A DNA stretch of 64,000 bases from Xylona heveae TC161 (taxonomy: Eukaryota > Ascomycota > Xylonomycetes > Xylonales > Xylonaceae). Position numbers and translations under genes: made by a program. The stretch's first letter is position 1. Every line of letters starts with the position of its first letter. This document shows, in pieces, positions 24,080-35,347 of this stretch. The notes beneath the pieces were generated by a model. That model did no database searches, was not told the DNA's origin, and saw only the letters and a program-made list of their open reading frames with translations. The stretch covers positions 682,001 through 746,000 of the forward strand of contig NW_017264198.1 in the NCBI RefSeq assembly GCF_001619985.1, in the 5' to 3' direction.

Positions 24080-24620
24080 GAGAGCGACAAACCCACCCAC
24101 ACCTCTTTCTTGTTTCTGGCGTTACCTGTCGTACCGGCCATGCGCCTGCTTTCCCGTACCTGACCGCAATCCCTCCTCCACCTGCCGGATCTACCGAGGA
24201 TCAAGTGGAACATGTATGACGGATTCATGATCCATGACCCGTACGCTTCCAGCTGGGAGACAGCGCCCACGTCCTTGGGCTCTTGTGCTCCCCTTGGCAC
24301 ATCATCCACTTAGATGGCAATATTCATTTTTCCACTTGCTATAGGGGAAAACCATCCACTCACCCAAACGACACTAATTTGTTTTTCCCTCCCACACGCC
24401 CCCATCTTCTTTCTATTCACACCACACATGCACTAGACACTGTCATCCTACCTATCCGTATCTCCTCCATCTCACTTACCTACTGCCTTACCTACCTACT
24501 TATTTCTTCCCTTCTGACACCAGGTGCACCTACATTCTCTTTCTGGTCCAACCCCCGTTGCCATCCACGCTCTAATCAAATCATGGTTCCGCCACATCTC
24601 CTTCCCCTGCTCCCCTTTCT

Positions 24621-24680
24621 NNNNNNNNNNNNNNNNNNNNNNNNNNNNNNNNNNNNNNNNNNNNNNNNNNNNNNNNNNNN
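24621..24680. other. Assembly gap (60 N)
   Basis: Sixty undetermined bases. Frames crossing them are not interpretable. The true gap length may differ from 60. Confidence 0.99.
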
Positions 24681-25049
24681 CCTTAACTTAGTTCTCATCT
24701 GCCAAATTGTACGCGACATGTCTGGACGTTCGGCCTCGGACCAGACCCGTCGGCATTCAAAAGGCGCAAGGCTTCTCCGCACCTGTCTGCAACCTGACGC
24801 TGCCTCCTCAAGCTTCCCCTAGTCCCCTTTTTCCCTTTCATGCCCTGGTCCTGGTCCTGCACGTCTGTCCGCTTTATTACTCTCTTTTGCTTCCCAAAGG
24901 TACTCTGGACTACTGTGCCTTCGTTTCTTTACCTATCCTAGCGACGCTTAAGCCTACCCCTGTTCTGCGGCCTCACTATCCCGTCCTGCGGCTCGACCCA
25001 AAGCCTCTGTTCTGAGCTTTCTGCATAAGCTTCTGTAACACCACCTTGA

Positions 25050-25103
25050 ATGACCTTTGGCCTCTCAGGCACCTTTATCATGCATGCACTTCGCCGTTTC
25101 TAA
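25050..25103 (+). promoter_or_regulatory. Candidate upstream ORF (17 codons)
   Basis: ATG at 25050 opens a 17-codon frame (MTFGLSGTFIMHALRRF) ending in TAA at 25103, 169 nt before the main start. If transcription starts further upstream, it could damp translation of the CENP-B-like protein. Transcript evidence is absent. Confidence 0.35.
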
Positions 25104-25272
25104 AGTCAAATCAGTCCTTCAGGGAACCTCGTGTGTGGCCGAACTTCTCCAACCCGTCCTCCCAAACCGCTGGGCTTCCTTACGCAATCATCGACGACGC
25201 TCTCTCTTATGTAGATGGACCTTGGCACCATATATCGTCGTCAATTTCGACTTGAAATCTCTTTAACCTGGC

Positions 25273-27127
25273 ATGACTATGACTGCCCTAGAAATGGAAA
25301 ACCCTCATCATCACGATAGCCAGGGGCTTGGGTTTGGCGATAATCATGACCATTGGACAAACCTGGGTGGATATTGCTCCCCGCAACATCAGTCTCCTGT
25401 GCACGAGTATGGCGGTTTCTCGTTTATCTCTCCGCAGAATATGCCAATCGAACCCACGTACAATCACAATCGAGTCAACTCTGTTGGAAGCAATGCCCAC
25501 ACACCGGCCCGTCCGTTAATCATGCCTCAATGGCCGAGCATGTTGGCCAGTCAGGCCACACTGGCTCAGCAGATGCAGCAGAGTGCATCACCTCCAAGTG
25601 CTTCCATGACGCCCAGGCCAATCTTGTCTTCGAGATCCTCTTCACATCACCTTGGAAAAGGCACCGGTCACTCTGGAAATTCAACGTCTTCTCCGCGCCG
25701 CACTCTGACGGATGATGACCGCCGCCGAATGTGCCAATACCATGAGGAAAACCCGACCGTCAAGCAGACGGAAATTGGAGGTATGCCATGGAACACTGAA
25801 AACCTCCCCGTTGAAAGGTTACCGCTGACTCGATGTAAATGTAGCAATGTTTGGCGTCGAACGGAGGTGAGTAGCCATATAATCGAAGCCACCGCTTGAC
25901 GGACATTCTCTAATTATGTCCCATGATCCTCTTGCTAATCTTTCCAATAGCACCGTATCCAAAGTTCTGCGGCAGAAGGAGAAGTACCTCTTCCCGGACG
26001 ACGGGTCGAGGTCGCCTGTCAAAAGATCCAAGGGGAAATTTCCCGACATTGAACGCGCCCTGTCCAATTGGGCGAGAAATTATCAGAAGCAAGGTTTACC
26101 GTTAACTGATAGCATGATCAAAGAAAAGGCGCGATTTTTTGCAACCACCGTGGGGAGCTCAGAGAGCCACTTGAAAGCAAATAGCTCCACGTGGCTTGAA
26201 AAGTTCAAGCAAAAGAACAATCTCGCCGGTTCCAAGTCAGCGAAAAGCAGCAACGGGCGTGGTTCTACGCGTGGTCTACAAATCCAAACGGATTCGGAGC
26301 CAACGACGCCTAATGCCCTCTCCCCAGTCTCACCAGGAGGCCTCTCATCGCCATCGCCCATCAGGTCCCCCAAGAGCCAAGACAGCACAGCAAATGACAG
26401 CCCAAGCGACTTTCTAGACTTCTCGCCACCTTTTGCACCAATTAGCTCTGCGAATGCTCCTCCAATTCCGAGCATTTTCAGCGACAGCAGTCCTCAACTA
26501 TTCTCGCAGGCCCCCCATAGTCCAACCTCGCCTTTCTTCTCACCGGATTTGAACGATGGGCCGAGTCCACTTTCGTCGCCTCACGTTGGCATTCCTTCAA
26601 CTATGGGTGACTTGTACAGTCGTCCACGTAGTCAGACGTTTCCAATGCTTGGGATTGAGCCGACATTCGTGACGTCTTCAACGACTAATGAGGGTTCTCA
26701 GAAATATACTCAGGATTCCGTCAAGATGCCACCATTGGAAACTTCTTTGTCTCAAGGCGATCCTCATCGCCAAGCAAATGGCAGTATTCACTCGATCACA
26801 TACGCCAGCCACGATGACATCAGCCCGTTGTCCATTCATGCTTCAACCCAAAGCACGTCTCCTACCACGAGCAATGGATATGGTTCACCGACATCCCCTT
26901 CGCAGGATGATGCTCGTCGTGCGCTCGAACTGGTCATGGCTTACTTTCAACATCAACCGTCCGGTTTCGTAGACCCTCAGGACTACATGACGATTGGAAA
27001 GCTCATGGAGAAACTGCGGATCCAAGGGCACGACCTTTCAAAAGGCCTCCCTGGAGGTCTTCATCATATCCCAGAGCACGAAATGGCCGGATCTAAAAAG
27101 GATCAGTCCCTCAATGCTTCGCTCTAA
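25273..27127 (+). CDS. CENP-B/Tc5-type HTH DNA-binding protein (no DDE domain)
   Basis: Probable sequence-specific DNA-binding regulator with the two helix-turn-helix modules found in pogo/Tigger transposases and CENP-B. Exons are 25273-25780, 25845-25866 (22 nt) and 25951-27127, giving 568 aa. Residues 1-140 are His/Ser/Pro-rich. An N-terminal psq-like HTH lies at about 143-191 (RRRMCQYHEENPTVKQTEIG, then AMFGVERSTVSKVLRQKEKY across the tiny exon). The second Tc5/CENP-B-type HTH is at about 205-272 (KFPDIERALSNWARNYQKQG, TWLEKFKQKNNL). The rest is Ser/Pro-rich with a conserved-looking C-terminal helix (DDARRALELVMAYFQHQPSG). No DDE catalytic domain follows, so this is a domesticated regulator, not a transposon. 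The Ser/Pro content suggests phosphorylation. I do not know its name in any model fungus. Confidence 0.88.
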
Positions 27128-28794
27128 CAACACCAACATGCGTACCAGTTAGGTTGGTTGGGAATGGGTCGAAACCACAAAGACCGCGGCCCGTATATCC
27201 CAGATACGTGTCGGTACCTGAGGACTTTGATGATCAACGACAGTTATTGCTTTCCCTTTTTTTTTACCTCTCTCGCCGCAATCACAGCAGTATCGCTTTC
27301 TTCTCTCGGGCTTCATTTCATTTATATATCATTGACCTTTTAGGGTCTTGTACATCCTTTGGCAGCCCTTTCTTTTCATCGTCTTTGCATTTATACCTTG
27401 GTTGATGTGAGGCAGCGCCTCTGGCGACCCAAATCGGTTTCTGACTTGGTTATTTTCGGCTCCTTTTTTGGGGAATGAACTTTTCTCTCTTCCTCTTTTT
27501 TTTTAATCTCTATATGGCCGGCATGCATCACGCTCGCCCAGCAAGGGGTGATTTTTTTTTTTTTTTTTTTTTTTTTTCATATGCTATGCATTCGATGGTT
27601 TTCATTTCCATTGTTCATGATTGGGCATTGCATTCCGAGAGAATCTTGGGAAAACCCACAAAAAAAGACGGACACCCGCTCGCGCGGACTTTAGGTATCA
27701 TTATCCAGCTCTAATCATTTTCCTTGTTTTTATTTCTATTTTCTCATAAGAACAATCTTCTCTTCACCCAAGCCCCTTCTTTGTATAAATGCGAGTTTCA
27801 GAGGACTATGTCTTCATTCGCTTGATTTCCGGGTTGTGGGCTGCAACTTTTATATCCTTTTTTGTTTTTTTTTTTTTTTTTCAAAGGCCCTTTTTGCATT
27901 TTATGGCATGTATCGATTGACTTGGTTTTATTTCTGTCAATCCGCTTCAACAAGCAAGCGATATCGACAGGTTTATACATAGCGCGCGAGCGCCCGCGCC
28001 CGCATTTTACAATGGCAACTCAACGTACCGGCACAAGAGAAGCATAAACATCTGCGCCATACGTGCACCTTTTTCCCTACCATTTTTCAGAAAACCAATC
28101 ATTAATCTAGATATTCGTGACCAAACTCGTACCTGTGTACGCATCCAGCTCACTCGTCCAGGGTTTCTTCTCTCTCCCGCGCGGATCGCACTAACCGCTC
28201 ATCACGGACTTAACGGATTCTACAGGAAAGCTGTTGCTTGCTAGGGTCAAGCAGGGTTTCAGATATTTAATATGAGCCCGGGTTTTGCGGCGAAGCGATC
28301 GGCTCGTCCTTGTTACCGGGTTCACAACGTACTTGACCGCTCATTTTCCCATGGGTTGGACATGAAACTTGGGAGTCTCAAAAAGAGGGACAGAGAGAGT
28401 TGTGGGTTATGAGAGCAACAGGGCAGCAGGGCAGGGGGGAGGCGAAGAAAAAGGAAAAGCATTGATTTGCCCAAAAGATTGTGTGGCCCGTTATGAAATT
28501 AAACATCCCCCTCCCCCGTTTGCCTCATCAGGCCACTAACCCATGACGATGTCTATCCGGGATATACGACATCTTCCAACGTTGTAAGGGATCAGAACCC
28601 AGGATTCCCGGTAGAAGTCACAATTAAATCAATTTAGTTGAAACCATATCTCCCGGGGGTGCTATTCTTCATCATTACGAGCTCATGATAATTTCTACTT
28701 CTACTTCAAATGACAGTTTAATCCTCTTGACTTGTATAATCTCCTAATAAACCGAAAAAGAAAGGACCAAGAAAAAAAGGAAGAGACTATCAGA
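27128..28794. other. Convergent 3' intergenic region
   Basis: 1.67 kb between the stops of the CENP-B-like gene (+) and the PXA gene (-). Contains a 26-T tract at 27552-27577, further T-runs near 27500 and 27861, and a GC-rich GCGCGC-like patch near 27983. No gene was found. Confidence 0.5.
27552..27577. repeat. 26-nt poly-T tract
   Basis: Uninterrupted T run in the 3' region of the CENP-B-like gene. Confidence 0.9.
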
Positions 28795-31700
28795 CTATCC
28801 CAGCCGTGCCTCCATCAAATCCTTGACCCCAGTCTCGCCTAGTTCGGGCATGAGTCGGACCAGGATGAGCTCAACAATGCTGTAAATGAGATGCTTGTTG
28901 CAATAGGGATCGTCGAGAAGGCCTAGAACATTTTCTTCGATTTCGCGGCGCATGCGAATATGACTTGTGGTGCGAACGGTTTGCTTACAAGGTTTGCTAT
29001 CTGCGTCCTCCTGTTGATCGCCAGCGCCGGAGGCGCGTTCGTGATGAGCGGCGTCAGGGTCGAGGGAGGTAGAGGTGGGGATGGAGTCGTTGCCGTCGCT
29101 GTCGCCGTCGCCCGTGCGCAAAAAGTTCTTCAGCACGACGGGCGGGACGAGGGTGATGATGGCGTCGGCACAGCGGGACTTGATGGCGGCCTGTTCCGCA
29201 GGCGATGGCGTGGCCCGCGCAGGCGCGAGCGCGTTATGCGGGAAGAGGGACGTGCGGACCAAGTGGAGAAGAGAAGGGAGCGACAGGGAGTCTTGCATCC
29301 ACTGATGAATGTAGTGCGAGAGAAGCCTATAATTTGGAGCAAGAAGAAAATGTGAGCATGATTAGTCGCGGGACGTTTTGGACACGCGCCAGCCCAAACA
29401 GACGAGATGAAGAACAGCCCATTGGAGAAGGGGGGGAAGAAAACTGATACTAGATAGGGGGGGAGATAAAGTGGCTGAAATGGTACCACGGGCATGAACA
29501 CAAGGAACATGGGGAAAGTGTGTGGGAAGACATAGACATGAACATCAAAGTTCTGTCAAAATAAGTAAGCTCAAACAAGGCAAACGAGCAGAAGAGACGA
29601 GACAAATTAGACTGATCATTTTCTGCCGTTCGCACTCCACTCCATTTCCCTCTGGCGCTATCCCTGTCCAGATATGGACCGTGAAAGCGTCACTGGTTTG
29701 GGATCTGTTTTCGATATCGATTGAATGCCCCCGTCATGTCCTGTCTCAGAAAGGAAATGGAGGAGAGGGGGCAAATGGAATGAGACAGGGAAGTACTGGA
29801 ACTGAAAAGAACTCCATGACCAAAGAAACGAATTCTGAAGCAGAAGAGCCAATTGAGTGGGGAAAGTGGTTTTCGGAAAGAGCGAAGACCGAAAGAGAAG
29901 GAAAGAGAGAAATAAAAAAAAAAAAAAAATGACGCAGAAAATATAATAAAACCATGAATGAACCATTCAAGGGCAAAAATGGGTGGAATCTCATGAAGCA
30001 TCAAGGGCGGTCTGTTCTTGATCGGCGATGTATGCAGGCATACCTGCAGATGGAGTGGGGCAAGAGGGATACGATGTAGCGAGCTAGCCTGGCCCAAGCC
30101 ATGCGTCCAAGGCCCGCCGATCGAGCGCGGGCGCTTAATGGGTCGACCCGTTAGGGGTCGTGCGCCCGAGGGTGGGCCAGTAGTAAACCCCGGCCGTACG
30201 ACGTGCTTAGACCAAAACTGTAGCTAAACGAGCAAAACACACCGCAAATAATAAAATCAAAAAGAACCAAATGCGACCAAGCGGAATGGGTGACGCGGAA
30301 AGAATAAAAATGTGAAAAGAACAGCACTTCTCCCCCTTCATGCAATACTCGTTGAATGCAAAATACACGATATGACCCTGTTAAGCCCTTTCCTTGCCCT
30401 CCACATTTTATTCTCCTCTGCCGCTGTTTCGGCTCGGTTGGAGGTTGTGGCACAACTTCGTCCCGGGCAACAAGGCGAACCTTGGCTTGCGCAAAGGTAG
30501 CATATGCGTATGTGCTGAGTAGCACAGAGAATGTTACAAAAGGAGATTAACAGGATGCGACATCACCAAACGATTCAATCGAAATCAGCAGCGCCAGGTA
30601 CATAACGATGAAAAGCCCCTCAGAAGTCGATAGCGAACAGAAATTGAGCACGCTTAATCTTGCCCTCCTCGGCCCGGCCGCCTGCATATGCATGACGATA
30701 ACGAGACATGTGGGTTGGTGCGACACAACGCCACCCATCCTGGCTCAAGCGTTGCAGGATGGTCAAGTGATCAAAATCGTATGCGAGGCCAACGGCACAA
30801 AGCGAGGAATGAGGCGCACAAGGAGAGAAAAGGGTCCAATGAAAAGGCTGCACTGAAAGAGAAATCAAACTTACTTGTCAAGTCGTCCATTTGTGTTACC
30901 CAATCTTCCCGGCCCAACCATTGCTGCCCATTGAAGTAAGGAAAATAACCCGGAGAGCCACGGCATGCGAATGTCCACCTGTAGAAGATGGGACACGCAA
31001 GACCAGATTCGCATGCTAAGGATGGGCTCCTTGGAAGCTGGGGTCGGCTGGCTTTGATCTTCATTGACCGCAGTTTCTAAGCCTTGTTCCTCGCCGGCAC
31101 CATTCGCAAACTTGGTTTGTATGATAGCGGGTGGTGATCGCGCCGGAAGTGATGACGAAATCCAAAGAGCCCCAATAAAATATCGCAGTGCGGTAAATGC
31201 CAAATAAACGTAATGAAGAGCGTTCCAGATAAGGGCCGATATCGGCCATTCTTCTGGCAACCAAGTTTCGGACACTTGTGGGGACGCTGTATTTTCTAAC
31301 GTGAGCAGTCCAAATCGTTCAAGCTGACTCGTCTTCCCCAAATGCTGATGCTTTCCGATTTTACTGCTATGCTTGCCTGCGAACACGTCTGGCGAACGAG
31401 AGATCGGTGTTATATCCTCTAATATTTTGGCAATGACTTCCCATAAAAGCCAACCTTCGCAAGCCTTCCCAGCAACACCATTAGCAAGGATCGTTTCACC
31501 AAGGACTCCGCCAACAAGTTCACGGAGGCAGCCGCTTTCAAGGTCTTCAGTGGGTAGGAGTATGGCAAGTGTTGCTTGTGCGAGGAGTTGTCGATATGCG
31601 ATTTCGTTTTCTTCTTGTTCGAGTATGGTCGACGGTACGCCATCCGTCGGGATAGGGGATAATGCGGGATGTGCACGAATTGAATGGTAGATTTTTCTCG

Positions 31701-32330
31701 GGTCTGATTCGAGATTTTGTGAAATTAAATTGGACTGTGATATGCGGTACGCTAAATCGCCAAATAAATGTCAACAAAAGAAATTCTTCAGGTGAACTTT
31801 ACGATTGGTATGGAAACCCAAATACCCTCAATATGCATTAGCAGAAGCTCAGGAATCTCGTCAAGCAAGACCGACTCAAGGTCCACTGCCCGCAGGCGCT
31901 GTTCCAGAGCTCGCGTACAATGGGCGATCACTTGTATGACCTCATCGACGAAATTTTGATCAGGTGTGATTTTCGCGTACCACGAATAAACAAAATCCTT
32001 TAAGATAACTGCAAGGATAGCATAAAGTTGAAGGTCGACATCATTAGAGCTTGTAAGAGGAGGCAATAATTCGTGGATCGATCGCGCTGTGGCTCTATCT
32101 TTATCGTTGCATAAGACACGACGAATGAAGATGGCTGTTGCTTTATCCGATGTGTCAACAGGAGTCTTATTTCTCTCGGTTTGACGGGTCATAGTACGTG
32201 CGACAGATATTTGAGCGACGGGCAGGTTTGACTTTGGGGCTGTCGCGGCAAGGGAAACGTTGTCCAGTGTTGCTGGCGCTTTTGGGTGAGGTTGAAGAGG
32301 AGTGGACGAACGTGGCGTACTTTGCTTCAT
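28795..32330 (-). CDS. PXA-domain (PX-associated) membrane-trafficking protein
   Basis: Fungal PXA protein of the family related to sorting nexins 13/14/19/25, placed at endosomal or ER membranes in other organisms. Exons on the minus strand are 32330-31826, 31751-30875 and 29326-28795, giving 637 aa. The ATG at 32330 is the first in frame. The PXA core includes ATAIFIRRVLCNDKDRATAR, LYAILAVILKDFVYSWYAKI and LDEIPELLLMHIEAYRISQS (across intron 1, 74 nt). The last exon has LFPHNALAPARATPSPAEQA, NKHLIYSIVELILVRLMPEL and the end LMEARLG, typical of this family. Intron 2 is 1548 nt, far longer than any other here, but both sides fit the family alignment (GRLDK joined to LLSHYIHQW) and the phase is right. 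A Ser/Asp-rich loop near the C-terminus is non-conserved. Alternative: an unannotated exon or nested transcript in that intron. Confidence 0.87.
29327..30874 (-). other. 1548-nt intron of the PXA gene
   Basis: Donor GTAAGT at 30874 and acceptor TATAG at 29327 on the minus strand. The part at 29440-29935 is A/G-rich on the plus strand. A GC-rich palindromic element sits at 30089-30180. Open frames on both strands within it have no recognisable domain. Confidence 0.75.
30089..30180. repeat. Nested inverted repeats, possible structured element
   Basis: CTGGCCCA (30089-30096) pairs with TGGGCCAG (30173-30180). As an alternative outer stem, GGCCCGCC (30111-30118) pairs with GGTGGGCC (30171-30178). 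Inside, CGGGCGC (30128-30134) pairs with GCGCCCG (30162-30168), enclosing the 10-nt palindrome GGGTCGACCC (30140-30149). Much more GC-rich than its surroundings. No tRNA T-arm motif, so not a tRNA. It could be a small RNA, a MITE-like remnant or a splicing or DNA-level element. Confidence 0.6.
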
Positions 32331-33359
32331 GGCAGAAAAAGCCACAGAGAGGCTGCGTGATACCCAGTCAAGAGATTTGAATTAAAGAAAAAAAAATAAA
32401 TGAGATTGCAAAAATACCGAGAGACCCCTTGCGGAGACCAATCAACTCAATTGCCTTGATGCCGCAACGGATCAAGGACCGAATTGCCTGTCACAAAGTG
32501 AACCTAGATATAATATCAACAATCACGATGTTATTTGTTTTCAGCCGAATGAAATGTGCTTTTGAAGGTGAGTATGTGATAAAGCATGCCACAATGGCAT
32601 TGCTGCCTCCGAGTGCATGTTGCGGAGTTGTGCAATTAGGCTCGTGGTTGGCAATGACGAAAGGCAGTATACATCGGAAATGACTAAGCATTTGGCTGGG
32701 CCGCCACGCAAAACAACCCCTGTTATCTTCTGTTTATCTGGATTCTGGAGTTTGTTTACCTGACTTTCCTGCTGAGGTCATTGCTGTGTCCTTTATGCAG
32801 ATTTACCATCATCTATCTTGCAAGGAGGCACCTGGTTGTCCTCAAGAAATAAAAATAAATAGATATTTCCAGAATCCTTTTACCAGGTTCCAAACTTATA
32901 AAACCATTGCTATTCATCAATGGGTTTGTACAAAAAGGTAAGATCATTACATTCTTCTCGTAAAGGTCACTACCAGTTCCCATACATATAATACTGTAAG
33001 CTCCTATTCTACAAGCTCAGGGATTGGTTGTACGTCATATGATTTCCTGTTACTGTAGACAACTTGATTGGTGGCTCCTCGGTTCATATACGATAACCAT
33101 GTCCAACCTTGTTACAGAATAATTAAAGTAAGCCCGAATACGACAGTGGAGCACTGAAGCTGAAGGGCCAGGTGCTTTATTGGGTGAAAGCCGTCATTAC
33201 CAACAAGACGCTGAGGGAAAAGGCAATTCTGTTAGGCAAGTCGAGAAATAAAAATCACACATCATCCAGACACCCATACTTTGGGATGTCCAACTTCTCT
33301 CTTCGCTCCTCCCCAAGAACGATCAAGGTTATCTAATAGACGATGTTATTGCAATCATC
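32331..33359. promoter_or_regulatory. Divergent intergenic region (PXA / membrane protein)
   Basis: About 1 kb between divergent starts. Moderately AT-rich from 32,800 to 33,260. I see no gene or RNA in it. Confidence 0.5.
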
Positions 33360-34124
33360 ATGGACCACCAAGATCCTGCCGTGAAATGTACCAGGGCGCT
33401 ATTCCTCTCCACCGCCTCATTCGGCGTCATAGTTGGCCTAATCTCCCTCACCGTGCTCCTCGTCCTGGTATTGACCACCATCCTGCGCTTCCTCATTAAA
33501 TCATACCCACTACCCAGTAGTACTACGCCGTCCGAGGCATCGACACCGCCGTCATCCACCGATCGCAATGAACCACCTCCCTACTCCGAGCAGACCCCTT
33601 CGACCGCCGCCAAACAACGCTCGACAGCCGAATCCTTCGTCCTTGGCACCTTCCTCTTACTCCCTCTCCTCGTCGCCCTCGTCACCCTCGCCCTATGCAT
33701 CCAGAACATCCGCTATTGCCCTACTACCACCAGCACCGCCGCCGACGGCCCAAGTTTCGCATCCGTCATCTCCTGGATCCTCTACAGCCTCCTGGCTCTG
33801 TACGCGAGCTCGGGTTTGGTCACGTGGGTGATACTGCTGCGAAACCTTTGGCTGCACCCCGATGACGCGGGGGCTCCGGCGCCGATCCCGCAGGATGTTG
33901 TTCCATTGGTTTTGATTGGTGCTGTGCTGCTTCCTCCTGTAATGGTGGGACGCGGCTCGGTGGTCGGGGTGAGGTGGTTGCAGGCAAGGTTCTGTCCGGA
34001 TACTTTGATAGAAGTGCCGGTGCAGAGTGTAGAGTTAGATCAGAGGGGGCTTCTAGATGGAGATAAATTACATGGTAGCAGGAGTCCAGAGTATTCTGAG
34101 CGTACACAAGGCAACGTAAAGTAG
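33360..34124 (+). CDS. Hypothetical four-TM membrane protein
   Basis: Single exon, 254 aa, starting MDHQDPAVKCTRALFLSTAS. I do not recognise the family. Four hydrophobic segments are visible: about 16-44 (LFLSTASFGVIVGLISLTVL), 93-115 (LLPLLVALVTLALCI), 131-160 (ISWILYSLLALYASSGLVTW) and 178-196 (LVLIGAVLLPPVMV). Between TM1 and TM2 is a Ser/Thr/Pro-rich loop with a PPPYS sequence, a possible WW/Rsp5-type ligand. The C-terminal 45 residues are hydrophilic. It follows the start of a divergent promoter and precedes an AT-rich block. The codon pattern is GC-rich in third positions, supporting coding; the opposite-strand frames are shadows. It could be a lineage-restricted plasma-membrane or vacuolar protein. 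Confidence 0.7.
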   Translation: MDHQDPAVKCTRALFLSTASFGVIVGLISLTVLLVLVLTTILRFLIKSYPLPSSTTPSEASTPPSSTDRNEPPPYSEQTPSTAAKQRSTAESFVLGTFLLLPLLVALVTLALCIQNIRYCPTTTSTAADGPSFASVISWILYSLLALYASSGLVTWVILLRNLWLHPDDAGAPAPIPQDVVPLVLIGAVLLPPVMVGRGSVVGVRWLQARFCPDTLIEVPVQSVELDQRGLLDGDKLHGSRSPEYSERTQGNVK

Positions 34125-35347
34125 TGATTGAGAATTAATACGAATCACCACGGCAAAGAAGAATGCTAGTCTAGCAGTACATGGACATGGATGATGCAGT
34201 AGGAAGCCCGAAGAAAATTCAGACTATTCCTCTTTATTTTGATTCATCATCCTAAGTTCCTAACAATGGTTGATTCTGGGCCAATAAGACTTGGAACAAT
34301 GGTACTGAGCATCTCTTATCATCCTCTGTTTATATAGAAATACTTTATACATTATACTTTATGGTTGTTTAAATTTCTCTAACTTGGTCTTGTATAGATA
34401 ATATTGTATACTGTGGGTAGAGATGCATTAAGTTATTTTACCTAAATCTTGCAAGATATAATTTTAGCTAATTTCTTGAGTAATGAACAAATAGATAGGT
34501 AATATTATCATAATACTAGGACACTAAACCTAAATGAATAGAATGGACCGTAAAGATAATTTCAATGGAAAGAATAAACCTCTTGCTATAAAAAGTACCA
34601 GTTATAATATGTTTAATCAATTTAGTATAATCATTTGACAAGTCTCTCAAAGTTGTCTTCACTGACTTAGGATACGATCTAACTCTAGTAATTGATTAAA
34701 ATACTAGATCAAACTAGATATCTTGGTCTATACTTTATCATCTTGTTTCTTCTCACGAATCAAGTACCCTGGTAATCAAACGTTACTCTATATTATTCAT
34801 ATAACAAAGCTTTTGCTAGATTGCTTGTAAATAAATCTAAAGTAAATTATATAATATGGTATTGAAGACATAAAATAATACTATTCGCTATCATAGTATT
34901 ACAAGTGTTTCCCCATATCACTGAACCCCCGACAGCTGGCGGTGAGCTTAGGCTCATTGTCCGGCTCTCGGAGTTGACGAAGCAGCGCTTGGTATCTTTA
35001 CTAAAGCAATGGTAGTTACCTAAGGTAGGCACCTACTATATTGATTGAACAGATACTACATGTACCTGATTCAAGGTACTCGCTACCTCTGCTTTACCTC
35101 TCCGGGTGCGGTGCGGACGTGCTTTCCCCTGGACTTTTGTTTTAGTTTCGTCTCCTATATCCGGCAACTCCCGTCGTGACCACTTTGTATACAGTTGGAA
35201 AGGCTCTACAGCATCTTACGAATAATTCTGCTTTCCTGGACTTTCTTGATCGGATGATACGCCATTTTGTTGCTCCTTTATCATAGAACTGGGTACTTGA
35301 GACTGGGAGATGCTTCAACATTCTTTTTGAAAAACCGGAAACGACCA
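34125..35347. other. AT-rich intergenic block
   Basis: From about 34,230 to 34,900 the sequence is visibly AT-rich (my estimate 25-30% GC) and crowded with TA dinucleotides, unlike its neighbours. No coding frame, terminal repeat or transposase remnant can be read. It may be a decayed, repeat-induced-mutation-like relic or just a low-GC spacer. The last 300 bp should contain the GT90 promoter. Confidence 0.55.

Larger units (their letters stand above)
22851..25272. promoter_or_regulatory. Low-complexity upstream region of the CENP-B-like gene
   Basis: C/T-rich DNA over about 2.4 kb leading to the start codon at 25273, with ATG/ATC and CAGA microsatellites, CTTAC-like repeats and a 60-N gap. 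It resembles the long leaders and promoters of fungal regulatory genes. An upstream ORF lies at 25050-25103. None of the longer frames looks coding. Confidence 0.45.

Noticed and set aside
24283-24822. 179-codon frame across 24.5 kb
   Set aside because: It runs through the 60-N gap and has no motif on either side.
28795-29298. Separate 167-aa gene starting MQDSLSLPSLLHL
   Set aside because: It is the last exon of the PXA protein; the family alignment continues across the long intron.
30111-30178. tRNA-like element
   Set aside because: Outer stem and length resemble a tRNA, but there is no T-arm GTTCRA motif or plausible anticodon arm.
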